Assembly: GCF_003014655.1 (NCBI RefSeq)
Contig: NZ_PYAT01000001.1
Span: 395,827 to 459,826 of the forward strand
Source: Planomicrobium soli
GTDB lineage: Bacteria; Bacillota; Bacilli; Bacillales_A; Planococcaceae
DNA length: 64,000 bases
Reading direction: 5' to 3'
The notes under the pieces were generated by a model that had not been told where the DNA came from, did not search any database, and saw only the letters and a list, made by a program, of their open reading frames with translations. Position numbers and translations under genes: made by a program. Below, one piece after another: positions 25,283-35,111 of the stretch (positions are counted from its first letter, which is position 1; each line of letters starts with the position of its first letter).

Positions 25283-26029
25283 TCACATGACCATGCCGCC
25301 GTCGAGGTGAAGCGTTTGGCCTGTCATATAGGAAGAATCATCAGATGCCAGGAAGAGAGCCGCTTTCGCCACTTCTTCCGGTTTGCCGAAACGGCCAAGC
25401 GGAATTTGAGTAAGCATTGCTTTTTGAATATCTTCGCTCAACTTGTCAGTCATATCCGTTGTGATAAACCCTGGTGCAACTGCGTTTGCTGTAATGTTGC
25501 GGCTCGCCAGTTCGCGTGCAGTCGTTTTCGTTAAGCCGATAACTCCCGCTTTTGCTGCTACGTAATTTGCTTGTCCTGCATTGCCCATTACGCCCACAAT
25601 CGAAGCAATGTTAATAATGCGGCCTGCACGTTGTTTCATCATTTGGCGGGTTACCGCTTTTGTGCAAATGAATACACCTTTTAAATTAGTGTTGATAACA
25701 TCATCCCACTCATCGTCTTTCATACGCATCATCAAATTATCACGGGTAATTCCTGCATTGTTGACCAAAATATCGATTGAACCAAAAGCGTTCATCGTCT
25801 CGTCGACCATAGCTTTCACTGCTTCTGAATCCGAAACGTTCGCTTTTACCGCAATCGCTTCTCCGCCGTTTGCTTGAATATCAGCAACAACTGCTTCCGC
25901 TTTTTCTTGGCTGCCGCTATAATTGACAACCACTTTTGCTCCTGCATCTGAAAACCTGCGTGCGATTTCAGCGCCGATTCCGCGTGAACCTCCTGTTATA
26001 ATGGCTGTTTTCCCAGTCAAGTTGGTCAT
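25283..26029 (-). CDS. fabG: 3-oxoacyl-ACP reductase
   Basis: Short-chain dehydrogenase that reduces beta-ketoacyl-ACP with NADPH. Visible motifs are TGGSRGIG (residues 10-17), NNAG and the catalytic Ser plus YVAAK. Length is 248 aa. The start overlaps the end of fabD by four bases. Confidence 0.96.
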   Translation of the reverse strand: MTNLTGKTAIITGGSRGIGAEIARRFSDAGAKVVVNYSGSQEKAEAVVADIQANGGEAIAVKANVSDSEAVKAMVDETMNAFGSIDILVNNAGITRDNLMMRMKDDEWDDVINTNLKGVFICTKAVTRQMMKQRAGRIINIASIVGVMGNAGQANYVAAKAGVIGLTKTTARELASRNITANAVAPGFITTDMTDKLSEDIQKAMLTQIPLGRFGKPEEVAKAALFLASDDSSYMTGQTLHLDGGMVM

Positions 26030-26961
26030 TTTTTTAGCTCCTCTACCGCTTTTTCAAAAGATTCCAGATCGAATACCGGCAAAGTAGTGACTGAGCGATC
26101 GATTTTTTTAACCAAACCACTCAAAACTTTTCCTGGCCCGATTTCAACAAATACCGTAACCCCAAGCTCAATCATTTCTTTTACTGATTGTTCCCAAAGT
26201 ACCGGAGAATAGAGCTGGCGAATAAGCAGATCTTGCAGCTGTACCGAATTCGTTTCAGTCTTTGCCGTTACATTCGTTACAACAGGAATCGCCGCATCTT
26301 CAAGAAAAGCCTCGCTCAGCACTTTCGATAAATCCTTTGAAGCCGGACGCATTAATTCCGAATGGAAAGGCCCGCTGACATCGAGCGGAATCGCGCGTTT
26401 TGCTCCACGTTCTTTAGCCAGGCGACAAGCTTCTTCTACTCCCGCTTTTGTTCCGGAAATGACGATCTGCCCAGGGCAGTTTAAATTGGCGAGCTGCACA
26501 ACACCCGTTGAATCCGTCACTTCGTTTGTCACTCTTTCCAGATCTCTGCTATCCATGCCAAGAATTGCTGCCATGGAGCCTTCCCCTGCTGGGACTGCAC
26601 TATTCATAAACAAGCCACGTTTGTGCACAATGCTGACCGCCGATTCAAATGGCAATACGCCAGAGGCAACAAGCGCGCTGTATTCACCAAGACTGTGCCC
26701 AGCCGTATAATCCGGAACAATTCCCATTCGGTTCAATCGTTCAGTGATCATGGCGCTGACAGTTAGAAGAGCCGGCTGAGCGTGATATGTAAGAGTTAAC
26801 TTTTCCTGGGGACCTTGCAACATCAAGTCAGATAACTTAAAGCTAAGCGCTTGGTCCGCTCCTTCGAAATACTGGCGGCTCTTTTCGTCTTGAAGAAATG
26901 TTTCTCCCATTCCTACAGACTGAGAACCTTGCCCGGGATAGATAAAGGCGATTTTAGTCAT
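26026..26961 (-). CDS. fabD: Malonyl-CoA:ACP transacylase
   Basis: Transfers malonyl from CoA to ACP. The catalytic Ser lies in [10 protein letters not shown] near residue 90, the oxyanion region is PGQGSQ at residues 9-14, and the catalytic His is in GPFHSELM near 200. Length is 311 aa. It overlaps plsX by eight bases and fabG by four, so the genes are translationally coupled. Confidence 0.96.
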   Translation of the reverse strand: MTKIAFIYPGQGSQSVGMGETFLQDEKSRQYFEGADQALSFKLSDLMLQGPQEKLTLTYHAQPALLTVSAMITERLNRMGIVPDYTAGHSLGEYSALVASGVLPFESAVSIVHKRGLFMNSAVPAGEGSMAAILGMDSRDLERVTNEVTDSTGVVQLANLNCPGQIVISGTKAGVEEACRLAKERGAKRAIPLDVSGPFHSELMRPASKDLSKVLSEAFLEDAAIPVVTNVTAKTETNSVQLQDLLIRQLYSPVLWEQSVKEMIELGVTVFVEIGPGKVLSGLVKKIDRSVTTLPVFDLESFEKAVEELKK

Positions 26962-27949
26962 TTTGTTGCTCCTTTTCCAAAGTGCTGTATATTGTTCCGG
27001 TCACATCATTTTCAATCATGGTGCGCGTTTGGCGGATGGCGTTAAACATGGCGTTTGCATTCGATGAACCGTGGGCTTTAATGACAGGCGCCTTTAAACC
27101 GAACAATCCGGCTCCCCCATATTCGCTGTAATCCAGCATGCCTTTTAGCCCTCGCAAGTCATCTTTAACAAGATACGCAGCAACTTTCGTTTTTGCCGAA
27201 GTCATAAAGACATCTTTGATCATGGCAAAAACGTTCATTGCCGTTCCCTCAATGGTTTTTAAAACCATATTTCCGGTAAAGCCATCAGTTACGACAACAT
27301 CAGCTGCGCCATTCAACAAATCGCGCGACTCGACATTGCCGATAAAATTGATCGGTGCTTGTTTTAATAAAGGAAAAGCGGCCTTCGTCAAGTCATTTCC
27401 TTTTTTCTCTTCAGTTCCGATGTTCAACAAACCGACAGTCGGGTTCTGGATGCCGCGGACTTTTTCCGCATAAATGCTGCCCATGACGGCATATTGCACA
27501 AGATGCTCAGGACGCGCTTCTGCATTTGCTCCCATATCGAGCATGACAAATCCTTTGCCATCAATTGTCGGCAGGGTCGGAGCAAGTGCTGGCCGGTCGA
27601 CTCCTTCAATGCGGCCAACTACAAAAAGCCCTGCTGCCATTAAAGCGCCAGTATTTCCCGCGGATACACAAGCATCTGCCCGGCCTTCTTTCACCGCCTG
27701 CGCCATTTGCACCATTGAGGCATTTTTCTTGCGCCGCACAGCCCGTACCGGATCATCTTCCGCTTCGATAATTTCCTCGCAATGAATTACACTTAACCGG
27801 TCTTGCGCCCGCAAGTACGGCTGCATTTTTTCTTCATGGCCATACAGTTGGATTTCCAAATCTGTAAATTCTGTTAGCGCCTTATATACGCCTTCAATTA
27901 TTTCTTTTGGTGCATTGTCGCCGCCCATTGCATCTACTGCTATTTTCAC
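26954..27949 (-). CDS. plsX: Acyl-ACP:phosphate acyltransferase PlsX
   Basis: Makes acyl-phosphate from acyl-ACP, the first step of phospholipid synthesis through PlsY. It has the family start [17 protein letters not shown] and conserved [10 protein letters not shown] and TDGFTGN motifs. It is a peripheral membrane enzyme of 331 aa. The start overlaps the end of fapR by four bases. Confidence 0.96.
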   Translation of the reverse strand: MKIAVDAMGGDNAPKEIIEGVYKALTEFTDLEIQLYGHEEKMQPYLRAQDRLSVIHCEEIIEAEDDPVRAVRRKKNASMVQMAQAVKEGRADACVSAGNTGALMAAGLFVVGRIEGVDRPALAPTLPTIDGKGFVMLDMGANAEARPEHLVQYAVMGSIYAEKVRGIQNPTVGLLNIGTEEKKGNDLTKAAFPLLKQAPINFIGNVESRDLLNGAADVVVTDGFTGNMVLKTIEGTAMNVFAMIKDVFMTSAKTKVAAYLVKDDLRGLKGMLDYSEYGGAGLFGLKAPVIKAHGSSNANAMFNAIRQTRTMIENDVTGTIYSTLEKEQQND

Positions 27950-28530
27950 TGTCCTTCACCTTCGCTTTGTTCCGTCATTCGGTACATTTCAAATGTGCCG
28001 ATAAAAACCGTAGCTTGCTCTACCGAAGACACCACTTTCACATACGCCCGGTTTTTTTCCGGGTTGCGTTCCACAACTTGTGCTTTTGCCACAATCCGCT
28101 GTCCGGCTGTTACCGGCCGCAGGAATTGCAGTTCCGACTTTACAGTAAGCGCCAATTCATCGTTCATGACCGCTACAGCAAGCGAGTTTGCTTGTGCAAA
28201 CAAATGGTGCCCCCTAGCAATTTTATTGCGCTGGAAAACATGTTCCGGTTTTACATCGAAGATCGAAATTGCCCGTTCATCCAACTCAATATCAATAATC
28301 TCGCCGAACACTTCGTCAATCGGCAAAGATTTCACTTCATCTTCGTATGTTCTTACAGCTACGTGCTTGATGCGCTCTCGCAACTCTGGAATTGCCAACT
28401 CCATCCGGTCCAGTCGAATCGTTTGGACGCTGACATCAAATTCAGCAGATAATTCTTCGTCGGTCACAAATGGATTTGTCCGAATTGAATTTTTAAGCGC
28501 TTGCTGCCGTTCTTTTTTCGGTCTTCTCAC
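27946..28530 (-). CDS. fapR: Fatty acid and phospholipid biosynthesis repressor FapR
   Basis: Repressor of the fap regulon. The N-terminal helix-turn-helix ([20 protein letters not shown]) is joined to a hotdog-fold domain ([17 protein letters not shown]) that binds malonyl-CoA, which releases the repressor. I start at GTG 28530, five bases after GGCGGTG, giving 194 aa and the usual VRRPKKERQ beginning. A matching operator lies 18 bases upstream, so it should regulate its own operon. Confidence 0.95.
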   Translation of the reverse strand: MRRPKKERQQALKNSIRTNPFVTDEELSAEFDVSVQTIRLDRMELAIPELRERIKHVAVRTYEDEVKSLPIDEVFGEIIDIELDERAISIFDVKPEHVFQRNKIARGHHLFAQANSLAVAVMNDELALTVKSELQFLRPVTAGQRIVAKAQVVERNPEKNRAYVKVVSSVEQATVFIGTFEMYRMTEQSEGEGQ

Positions 28531-28547
28531 TATGTCACCGCCCGCTA

Positions 28548-28564
28548 TTAGCACTTGGTACTAA
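28548..28564 (-). promoter_or_regulatory. FapR operator
   Basis: TTAGTACCAAGTGCTAA on the minus strand is an imperfect palindrome that fits the known 17-bp FapR box (TTAGTACC-type half-site). It lies between the -10 element and the fapR start, at about position +1 to +20, where bound FapR would block initiation. Confidence 0.85.
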
Positions 28565-28568
28565 TACG

Positions 28569-28597
28569 AGTATATAAATAACAAAAAAAGAATGCAA
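28569..28597 (-). promoter_or_regulatory. fapR operon promoter
   Basis: TTGCAT (28592-28597) and TATACT (28569-28574) are exactly 17 bases apart. The -35 lies in the 3' arm of the recG terminator stem and the terminator T-run forms part of the spacer, so terminator and promoter share bases. Confidence 0.75.
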
Positions 28598-28621
28598 GGA
28601 TTATTCGCAATCCCTGCATTC
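28583..28621 (-). terminator. recG terminator
   Basis: A 13-bp stem with one mismatch (GAATGCAGGGATT against AATCCTTGCATTC) is followed by seven T residues on the minus strand, immediately after the recG stop codon. It also contains the -35 of the fapR promoter. Confidence 0.85.
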
Positions 28622-30670
28622 TTAATCCAAACGGGAACTTGAAAGAACACCGGATTCTTCAAGGTGCTCCCGAAGGCATTTTGTTTCATCGCTGCTCCAA
28701 AATTCTTCGCTGTTGACCAATTTTTCCGCATCTTTTCTTGCAGTTTCAAGTGCCCTGTAATCATGTACCAAATCAGCCATCTTGAATTCCGGCACACCGC
28801 TTTGCTTTCGGCCGAAAAAGTCTCCTGGTCCTCGAAGCTGAAGATCTTTTTCAGCAAGCACAAAGCCATCGTTTGTTTCGGTCATCGAAGCCATGCGTTC
28901 TTTGCCCATTTCGGTTTTCGGATCTGCTAAAAGAACACAATACGATTGTTCGCTTCCCCGTCCAACGCGGCCGCGCAATTGGTGAAGCTGGGATAAACCG
29001 AAACGCTCAGCGTCATAAATGAGCATAAAAGACGCATTCGGGACGTTAACGCCCACTTCAACTACGGTGGTCGATACTAGGACGGAAATATTCCCTTCCG
29101 AAAACGCGCGCATCGTTTCTTCTTTTTCATCCGAATGCAGGCGGCCATGCATCAGACCGACCGTATATTTCCCGTGGAAATGGCTTGATAACTGTTGGAA
29201 CAATTCGACTGCATTTTGGAAGTCCAATTTATCCGACTCTTCGATGAGCGGGCAAATAACATAGGCTTGTCGACCTGCAGCTAATTCCTTTTCCATACGC
29301 CCCAAAATTTTGCCGAACATGTCTTTTTTCATCCAGAACGTCTGGATTTCTTTTCTTCCCACCGGCATTTCATCAATGACAGAAACGTCCATTTCGCCAA
29401 ATGCCGAAATGGCCAGCGTCCGTGGAATAGGGGTTGCTGTCATGAACAGGACATCCGGGTTGTAACCTTTATCTTTCAACACACGGCGCTGGTCGACGCC
29501 AAAGCGGTGCTGTTCATCTGTAATAACGAGGCCGAGCTTGCTAAATTGCACATCAGGCTGAATCAGCGCATGGGTGCCGATTAAAATATGGATTTCTCCT
29601 CCGGCTAATTGATCTAATATTAACTGGCGCCTTTTTCCTTTGACTGATCCAGTCAACAAGGCAATGTTAAGGCCAAGCGGTTCAAACCATTGCGCCAGCG
29701 TATTGGCATGCTGTTCAGCCAAAATTTCTGTTGGGGCCATTAAAGCACCCTGCATGTCCGCAGTTACAGCCGCGTATAACGAAATCGCGGCCACGACTGT
29801 TTTTCCGGAACCTACGTCTCCTTGCAAAAGGCGATTCATCCGGAAAGGTTCCCGCAAATCTTTGCATATTTCATTAACGACGCGTTTTTGTGCGGGCGTC
29901 AAATCGAACGGCAGCGTTTGAATAAAGTTTTTCAGCTTTTCCAGATCGTAATTGATGAATGAGCCGCCTTCTTCTTCACGGTTTTTTTTCCGCAGCGACT
30001 GCATTTTCAGCTGGAACATTAAAAGTTCTTCATAGACGAAACGCCGGCGCGCTTGCTTCAACATTTCTCCGTCTGGAGGAAAATGGACCCATTCCAAAGC
30101 ATCTTGAAAAGACGGCAAGTGATAATTGCTCAAGAATCGTTCAGGCAAGCAATCTTCCAAGTCGTCTTTTGCTAGATCTAAGGCTTGTCTCATGAGTTTC
30201 CGGAACGTTTTTTGATAGATAGAGCCCTTCAAACTGTAAACCGGTTCAAAATCCGCACCGCTCGTTTTCGGTCCAATAGAATGGCTTTGGACCGTGATCA
30301 CTTGGCGTCCACGATCCCATTTTCCAGAAAGCGTCAAAACTTCTCCAATGTGCAGTTTCGCTTTCACATATGGTTGGTTGAAAAAAATGGCTTTTACCAG
30401 ATGCCGGCCAACCAAAACCTGTACTTGCGTCCGTGATTTGTTTTTCCCTAAAAAAAGGACGGAAGGCTCGCTTTCGACCCTTCCCTCCACAGTGACCCGT
30501 TCATTATGCGGCGTGTCAGCCAAGTCTTTCAATTGAAAATCTTCATGGCGGTAAGGAAACGTCATGATAAGATCATGAATCGTTTCTATTTTCATTTCCT
30601 GCAGGGATTCAGCCGCTGTTTTCCCTACACCTTTTAATGCGGTAACCGGTGTATTAGCGTCCACTGCCAA
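28622..30670 (-). CDS. recG: ATP-dependent DNA helicase RecG
   Basis: Reverses stalled replication forks and processes branched DNA. It has an N-terminal wedge/OB domain (about 60-150), helicase motifs I (GDVGSGKTVVA), II (DEQH) and III (TATPIPRT), and C-terminal motifs V and VI (QLRGRVGRG). Length is about 682 aa. The exact start is uncertain: TTG 30670 has the best-spaced G-rich site, but TTG 30685 and 30673 are also in frame. It overlaps the end of sdaAA slightly. Confidence 0.94.
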   Translation of the reverse strand: MAVDANTPVTALKGVGKTAAESLQEMKIETIHDLIMTFPYRHEDFQLKDLADTPHNERVTVEGRVESEPSVLFLGKNKSRTQVQVLVGRHLVKAIFFNQPYVKAKLHIGEVLTLSGKWDRGRQVITVQSHSIGPKTSGADFEPVYSLKGSIYQKTFRKLMRQALDLAKDDLEDCLPERFLSNYHLPSFQDALEWVHFPPDGEMLKQARRRFVYEELLMFQLKMQSLRKKNREEEGGSFINYDLEKLKNFIQTLPFDLTPAQKRVVNEICKDLREPFRMNRLLQGDVGSGKTVVAAISLYAAVTADMQGALMAPTEILAEQHANTLAQWFEPLGLNIALLTGSVKGKRRQLILDQLAGGEIHILIGTHALIQPDVQFSKLGLVITDEQHRFGVDQRRVLKDKGYNPDVLFMTATPIPRTLAISAFGEMDVSVIDEMPVGRKEIQTFWMKKDMFGKILGRMEKELAAGRQAYVICPLIEESDKLDFQNAVELFQQLSSHFHGKYTVGLMHGRLHSDEKEETMRAFSEGNISVLVSTTVVEVGVNVPNASFMLIYDAERFGLSQLHQLRGRVGRGSEQSYCVLLADPKTEMGKERMASMTETNDGFVLAEKDLQLRGPGDFFGRKQSGVPEFKMADLVHDYRALETARKDAEKLVNSEEFWSSDETKCLREHLEESGVLSSSRLD

Positions 30671-31553
30671 CAACTGCCCCGCCAAAAATTTTCGCTTCCA
30701 GCCATTTACCTGTCGGAGTAGCGGCTAGCCCTCCTTTAGCCGTTTCACGGAGTGCGCTTGGCATCGATTGGCCGATTTCGAACATTGCCCCGATCACTTC
30801 GTCGCACGGAATTCGGCTCTTTACTCCAGCGAGCGCCATGTCGGCTGCTACTACTGAATTTGCAGCCCCCATTGCGTTCCGTTTCACGCAAGGCACTTCT
30901 ACCAATCCCGCCACCGGATCGCAGACAAGGCCAAGCATATTCTTCATCGTGATGGCGAACGCCTCTGAACTTTGCTGAGGCGTTCCGCCAGCCATTTCCA
31001 CTATTGCCGCCGCTGCCATGGCTGCTGCTGATCCGACTTCCGCCTGGCAACCGCCTGCAGCTCCAGAAATCGACGCATTGTTAGCTACCACGAACCCGAA
31101 AGCGCCGGAAGTAAACAAGAACCGGATCATTTGTTCACGAGTCGGATTCAACTTGTTTTTTACAGCGAACAGGGTGCCTGGAACCACTCCTGCAGAACCC
31201 GCTGTCGGTGTAGCGCAAATGGTGCCCATTGCCGCATTCACTTCGTTTGTTGCTACAGCTTTACTGACGGCATCCAGTAGCAGATCCCCTGACAATGAAT
31301 TGCCTTTCGCCATATATTCCTGCAATAGGACCGCGTCGCCTCCAGTCAAACCTGATACCGAATGTACGCCCTTCAAGCCTTTTTCCACAGCTTCTTCCAT
31401 GACAGTCAAGTTGCGGTCCATTTGTTTCATAATCTCTTCACGCGATCGCTCTGTAACTAGCATTTCCTGTTCGATCATCACTTCTGAAATAAGCTTGTTT
31501 TCCTGTTCTGCACGCTCTACTAGTTCCCGTACATTGCGAAATAAATATTCCAC
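30654..31553 (-). CDS. sdaAA: L-serine dehydratase, alpha subunit
   Basis: Iron-sulfur subunit of the two-subunit L-serine deaminase that makes pyruvate and ammonia. The conserved Cys residues that hold the 4Fe-4S cluster are visible in TICATPTAGSAG, GLVCDPVAG and VEVPCVKRNA. Length is 299 aa. It follows sdaAB by about 15 bases and overlaps recG. Confidence 0.94.
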   Translation of the reverse strand: MEYLFRNVRELVERAEQENKLISEVMIEQEMLVTERSREEIMKQMDRNLTVMEEAVEKGLKGVHSVSGLTGGDAVLLQEYMAKGNSLSGDLLLDAVSKAVATNEVNAAMGTICATPTAGSAGVVPGTLFAVKNKLNPTREQMIRFLFTSGAFGFVVANNASISGAAGGCQAEVGSAAAMAAAAIVEMAGGTPQQSSEAFAITMKNMLGLVCDPVAGLVEVPCVKRNAMGAANSVVAADMALAGVKSRIPCDEVIGAMFEIGQSMPSALRETAKGGLAATPTGKWLEAKIFGGAVVGSGR

Positions 31554-31568
31554 GGTTTATTCCTCCAT

Positions 31569-32231
31569 TTAATCTGCGATTCTTGTAACTTGCGTGATAT
31601 TCGGAAGTTCTCTCAGTTCTTCCATCACTTCTTTATCAACATTTTGATCTACTTCGATGACCATCAGCGCCATGTGTCCCTTTTCTTTCCGAGAAACTTC
31701 CATATGGCCGATATTGATATCATATTTATACAAACAATTGGAAACGTTTGCAATACACCCTGACCGGTCTTCATGTACTACTAAGATTGCTGGATGATTG
31801 CCGGATAGTCTCAACGGAAATCCATTCAGTTCCGTAATCTCGATTTTGCCTCCGCCTATGGAAATTCCCATCATCGACATTTCCGTCCGTTCGTCCCCTA
31901 TAACGATTCTTGCTGTATTTGGGTGGTCGACGTTCCCGACCTCCGGTATAAATTCGAACTTCATCCCAAGCTTTTCGGCTTCTTCAAATGAAGTTTTAAT
32001 GCGTTCGTCAAATGTATCGTAGTCAAGCAAGCCGCCAATGATAGCTACATCCGTGCTATGCCCTTTGTATGTTTCGGCAAACGAGCCGTAAAGATGCACT
32101 TTCGCCCATTTCGGCTGGCGTCCGAACAAATCTCTTGCTACTCGCCCAATGCGGGCCGCTCCTGCAGTATGTGAAGAAGATGGCCCAATCATAACAGGGC
32201 CGATTATATCGAATACAGATTTGAACTTCAT
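31569..32231 (-). CDS. sdaAB: L-serine dehydratase, beta subunit
   Basis: Beta subunit, 220 aa when started at ATG 32231 behind an AAAGGGG site. It has the N-terminal serine dehydratase beta domain (IGPSSSHTAGAARIG) and a C-terminal ACT domain (about 148-220) that probably binds serine as a regulator. First gene of sdaAB-sdaAA-recG, cut off from fakA by a terminator. Confidence 0.94.
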   Translation of the reverse strand: MKFKSVFDIIGPVMIGPSSSHTAGAARIGRVARDLFGRQPKWAKVHLYGSFAETYKGHSTDVAIIGGLLDYDTFDERIKTSFEEAEKLGMKFEFIPEVGNVDHPNTARIVIGDERTEMSMMGISIGGGKIEITELNGFPLRLSGNHPAILVVHEDRSGCIANVSNCLYKYDINIGHMEVSRKEKGHMALMVIEVDQNVDKEVMEELRELPNITQVTRIAD

Positions 32232-32295
32232 TGCCCAAACCCCTTTCTTTCTAGGTGCGTATAGTATTAGTTTACATGAAATTGTCACATTTAAC

Positions 32296-32340
32296 AAAAA
32301 TAAGAGACGCATGCCCTATGCATGCGCCTTATCTCTTTTC
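32296..32340 (-). terminator. fakA terminator
   Basis: CGCATGC pairs with GCATGCG around a five-base loop with an outer AGA/TCT extension, and TTATTTTTG follows on the minus strand. It lies between the fakA stop and the sdaAB start. Confidence 0.75.
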
Positions 32341-32390
32341 CCTTGTTATATTAAAGCTTTGTCAGCCAAACCGGCTTACAAAAAGAGTGG

Positions 32391-34043
32391 TTATTCTACC
32401 GCTAGAATATATGGATAAAGCGGCTGCTTGCCGTTATGAATTTCAACTTCAACTTCTTCGTTCAAGGACTCAATAAATTCGCCTAATTTTTCAGCGTCAC
32501 TTTCGCTGACATCTTCTCCATAAAGAATCGTAACAATTTCGGCTTCTTCATCAATCAGTTTTTTGGCCAGCTCTTCTGTAACCAATTGAAGACTGGAATC
32601 CGAAACGACAATTTTACCTTCTGAGATGCCCATGAAGTCATCTTTTTTAATATTTATGCCATCAATTGAAGTATCACGGACAGCATATGTAACCGATCCG
32701 GACTTCACGTTTTCTGATGCACTGGCCATCAGTTCCCGGTTTTCTTCCACAGACGCCGAAGGATTAAATGCCAACAATGCGGACATCCCTTCTGGAACAT
32801 CTTTTGTCGGGACTACTGCAGCTTCAATATCAAGTATCTTAGCCGCTTGTTCAGCAGCCATGATGATATTTTTATTGTTTGGCAAAATCAATACGCGTTC
32901 CGCTTCAATCGCTTTGACTGCATTGACTATATCTTCTGTTGAAGGGTTCATGGTCTGACCGCCTTCAATTACATAAGAAGCGCCAATCGAGCGCAGCAAT
33001 TCCGAAATGCCTTCTCCCATTGCTACCGTTACAACTGCATATGGATGTTTAGCATTTGTTTTGCCTTCGTCTTTCTTAAAATCTTCTCCGACAATGTCAA
33101 TATGCTGCTGGCGCATGTTTTCAATTTTCATGCTGATCAGGCTGCCGTATTGTTGGCCGTATGTAAGGACTTTCCCCGGTTCTTCGGAATGGATATGGAT
33201 TTTTGCCACTTCGTCATCCGCAATCACTAACAAAGAATCTCCGTAAGCGCTTAAATCGCTGCGGAAAGAAGCTTCGTTGAATTCTTGTTTGCCGTCTTCA
33301 AATTTCACCATGAACTCGGTGCAGTAACCATACTCGATATCTGCTGTATCCATAAATCCGGCGATGCTTTTATGATGCTCTGCACTGACAAGTTCCGTCA
33401 TAGAACCGTGCGCATGCTTTTCAGGCAGCTTTTCGCCTTTCAAGCAAGCTAAAAATCCTTCGTATACATAGACGAGACCTTGCCCACCGCTGTCCACAAC
33501 TCCGACTTCTTTAAGTACAGGAAGCAGATCAGGCGTACGCTGGAGTGAAGCTTTTGCTTCTTCTACGATGCCTTCAAACAAGGCAATTATATCTTCTTCA
33601 GTTTTCGCCAAGTCCGTACCTTTTGCAGCTGCATCTTTTGCAACAGTCAAAATGGTTCCTTCTACTGGCTTCATCACTGCTTTATAAGCGGTTTCAACAC
33701 CGTGCTGCAATGCTTCTGCGAACTGTGAAGCCGATAGTTCGGGTTTGTTTTCTATATGCTTGCTGAAGCCTCTGAACAATTGGGATAAAATCACGCCTGA
33801 ATTTCCACGCGCTCCCATCAACAGCCCTTTTGATAGAGCACCGGCAGTTTTGCCGATGTGCTCCTGAGCATGAGCTTCAGTTTCTTTCGCACCGGATGTC
33901 ATTGATAAATTCATATTGGTGCCAGTATCACCATCAGGTACCGGGAACACATTTAACGCATCTACATAATCTGCGTTCTGGAACAAATGATGGGCACCCA
34001 TTTGTACCATTTCAGCAAACTTAATACCGTTCAATAGCTTCAT
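32391..34043 (-). CDS. fakA: Fatty acid kinase catalytic subunit FakA (YloV, DAK2 domain)
   Basis: Kinase that phosphorylates fatty acids bound to FakB/DegV partners, feeding exogenous fatty acids to PlsX/PlsY. The N-terminal DhaL-type domain (residues 1-200) has the nucleotide and Mg signature FPVPDGDTGTNMNLSM. A middle domain and a C-terminal FakB-binding domain follow. Length is about 550 aa. ATG 34043 is 11 bases after AGGAGG; TTG 34049 is an alternative. It pairs with the Asp23 gene upstream. Older names call it a dihydroxyacetone kinase-like protein. Confidence 0.93.
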   Translation of the reverse strand: MKLLNGIKFAEMVQMGAHHLFQNADYVDALNVFPVPDGDTGTNMNLSMTSGAKETEAHAQEHIGKTAGALSKGLLMGARGNSGVILSQLFRGFSKHIENKPELSASQFAEALQHGVETAYKAVMKPVEGTILTVAKDAAAKGTDLAKTEEDIIALFEGIVEEAKASLQRTPDLLPVLKEVGVVDSGGQGLVYVYEGFLACLKGEKLPEKHAHGSMTELVSAEHHKSIAGFMDTADIEYGYCTEFMVKFEDGKQEFNEASFRSDLSAYGDSLLVIADDEVAKIHIHSEEPGKVLTYGQQYGSLISMKIENMRQQHIDIVGEDFKKDEGKTNAKHPYAVVTVAMGEGISELLRSIGASYVIEGGQTMNPSTEDIVNAVKAIEAERVLILPNNKNIIMAAEQAAKILDIEAAVVPTKDVPEGMSALLAFNPSASVEENRELMASASENVKSGSVTYAVRDTSIDGINIKKDDFMGISEGKIVVSDSSLQLVTEELAKKLIDEEAEIVTILYGEDVSESDAEKLGEFIESLNEEVEVEIHNGKQPLYPYILAVE

Positions 34044-34061
34044 AACCAAATCTTCCTCCTC

Positions 34062-34424
34062 TTACGGGTTCGTAACACGAACTCCTTGAACATAAATATT
34101 TACGGCTTTAACAGGCATGCCGATGGTTTTAGTTAGCGTATATTTGACTTTAGATTGGACTTGATAAGCCACTTCAGAAATTTTTGTCCCATAACTGATA
34201 ATAACGTACATATCAATCACCAGATCGGTTCCTTCTTGCCGGACAATGACGCCTTTCGCAAAATTTTCTTTGCGTAGAATATCAGTCAAGCCATCACGGA
34301 TCTGGTGCTGGGTAGCCATTCCGACAATGCCATAGCATTCAATTGCCGCTCCGCCTGCAACTTGTGCAATCACATCATTGGAAATATCGATTTGGCCATA
34401 GTCGTTTTTTAATTCAATCGACAT
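34062..34424 (-). CDS. yloU: Asp23/Gls24 family envelope stress protein (YloU)
   Basis: A 120-aa Asp23-family protein (VAGGAAIECYGIVGMATQHQ, then VYVIISYGTKISEV-like repeats). Members gather near the membrane and are linked to envelope stress. It is first in a two-gene operon with fakA and is divergent from rpmB, the same arrangement as in B. subtilis. Confidence 0.93.
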   Translation of the reverse strand: MSIELKNDYGQIDISNDVIAQVAGGAAIECYGIVGMATQHQIRDGLTDILRKENFAKGVIVRQEGTDLVIDMYVIISYGTKISEVAYQVQSKVKYTLTKTIGMPVKAVNIYVQGVRVTNP

Positions 34425-34644
34425 TAAAAATTCCCCCTTGAGTCCTATTTCACTAGTTTCATTCTACCTTAAACTAAACTATAAGAAAAGCGGGCGTCAA
34501 GGGTGTAAAGGTTTTTTTCTTGAAAGGGGCTGAAAATTAGTTGCAAACCCCTTTTGTCTATGTTAAATTATTAAAGTATGTGAAATGAAAAACGAACTGA
34601 AATTCTATTATAATTTTCAGCTTCACTTGTGAGGAGGGACTTAC

Positions 34645-34833
34645 ATGCCAAAAGTATGTGCAGTTAGTGGACGCAAAGCTCGTTCTGGAAATGCCCGTTC
34701 ACACGCGATGAATTCGACAAAACGTACATGGGGAGCAAACCTTCAAAAAGTTCGCATCCTTGTAGACGGTAAACCGAAACGTGTATGGGTTTCTGCAAGA
34801 GCATTGAAATCAGGAAAAGTTGAGCGCGTATAA
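34645..34833 (+). CDS. rpmB: 50S ribosomal protein L28
   Basis: A 62-aa ribosomal protein with family start [20 protein letters not shown] and the Lys/Arg-rich body. It binds 23S rRNA. It is a single-gene unit read divergently from yloU-fakA, with AGGAGGG before the ATG and a strong terminator after. The 210-base leader has AT-rich promoter-like sequence (TTGTCT, 17 bases, TATGTG near 34555) and a small hairpin. Confidence 0.97.
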   Translation: MPKVCAVSGRKARSGNARSHAMNSTKRTWGANLQKVRILVDGKPKRVWVSARALKSGKVERV

Positions 34834-34845
34834 TCGCTCATGGAT

Positions 34846-34884
34846 AATGCCAGGTCTGACATTCGTCAGCCTGGCATTTTTTCG
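34846..34884 (+). terminator. rpmB terminator
   Basis: AATGCCAGG pairs with CCTGGCATT, with a smaller inner hairpin (TCTGAC/GTCAG), and TTTTTTCG follows. The next 180 bases up to the thiN terminator hold no gene; on the minus strand I looked for spoVM and did not find it. Confidence 0.85.
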
Positions 34885-35069
34885 TTTTATATTGAATTTG
34901 GTGCAGCATGCCCTACAGCGCCTAAAGTTTTCCGTTCCAAACTTAGCAATATTTTTATAGCCTTGCTCCGTTCGTCACATTCAAAATGACTTCGGTGCTT
35001 AAAGGAATTTTATCGATCACTATTCCATTAGCTCAACAAAGTTACTTAAACCTGTAAGTCCATTATATA

Positions 35070-35108
35070 AAAATAGCCTCTGCCGTATATTCTGGCAGGG
35101 GCTATTTT
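35070..35108 (-). terminator. thiN terminator
   Basis: A 14-bp stem with one mismatch (AAATAGCCCCTGCC against GGCAGAGGCTATTT) ends in TTTTTAT on the minus strand, directly after thiN. Confidence 0.85.
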
Positions 35109-35111
35109 CGT

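Noticed and set aside
34885..35069. Search for spoVM between rpmB and thiN
   Set aside because: No 26-codon frame resembling SpoVM found on the minus strand.
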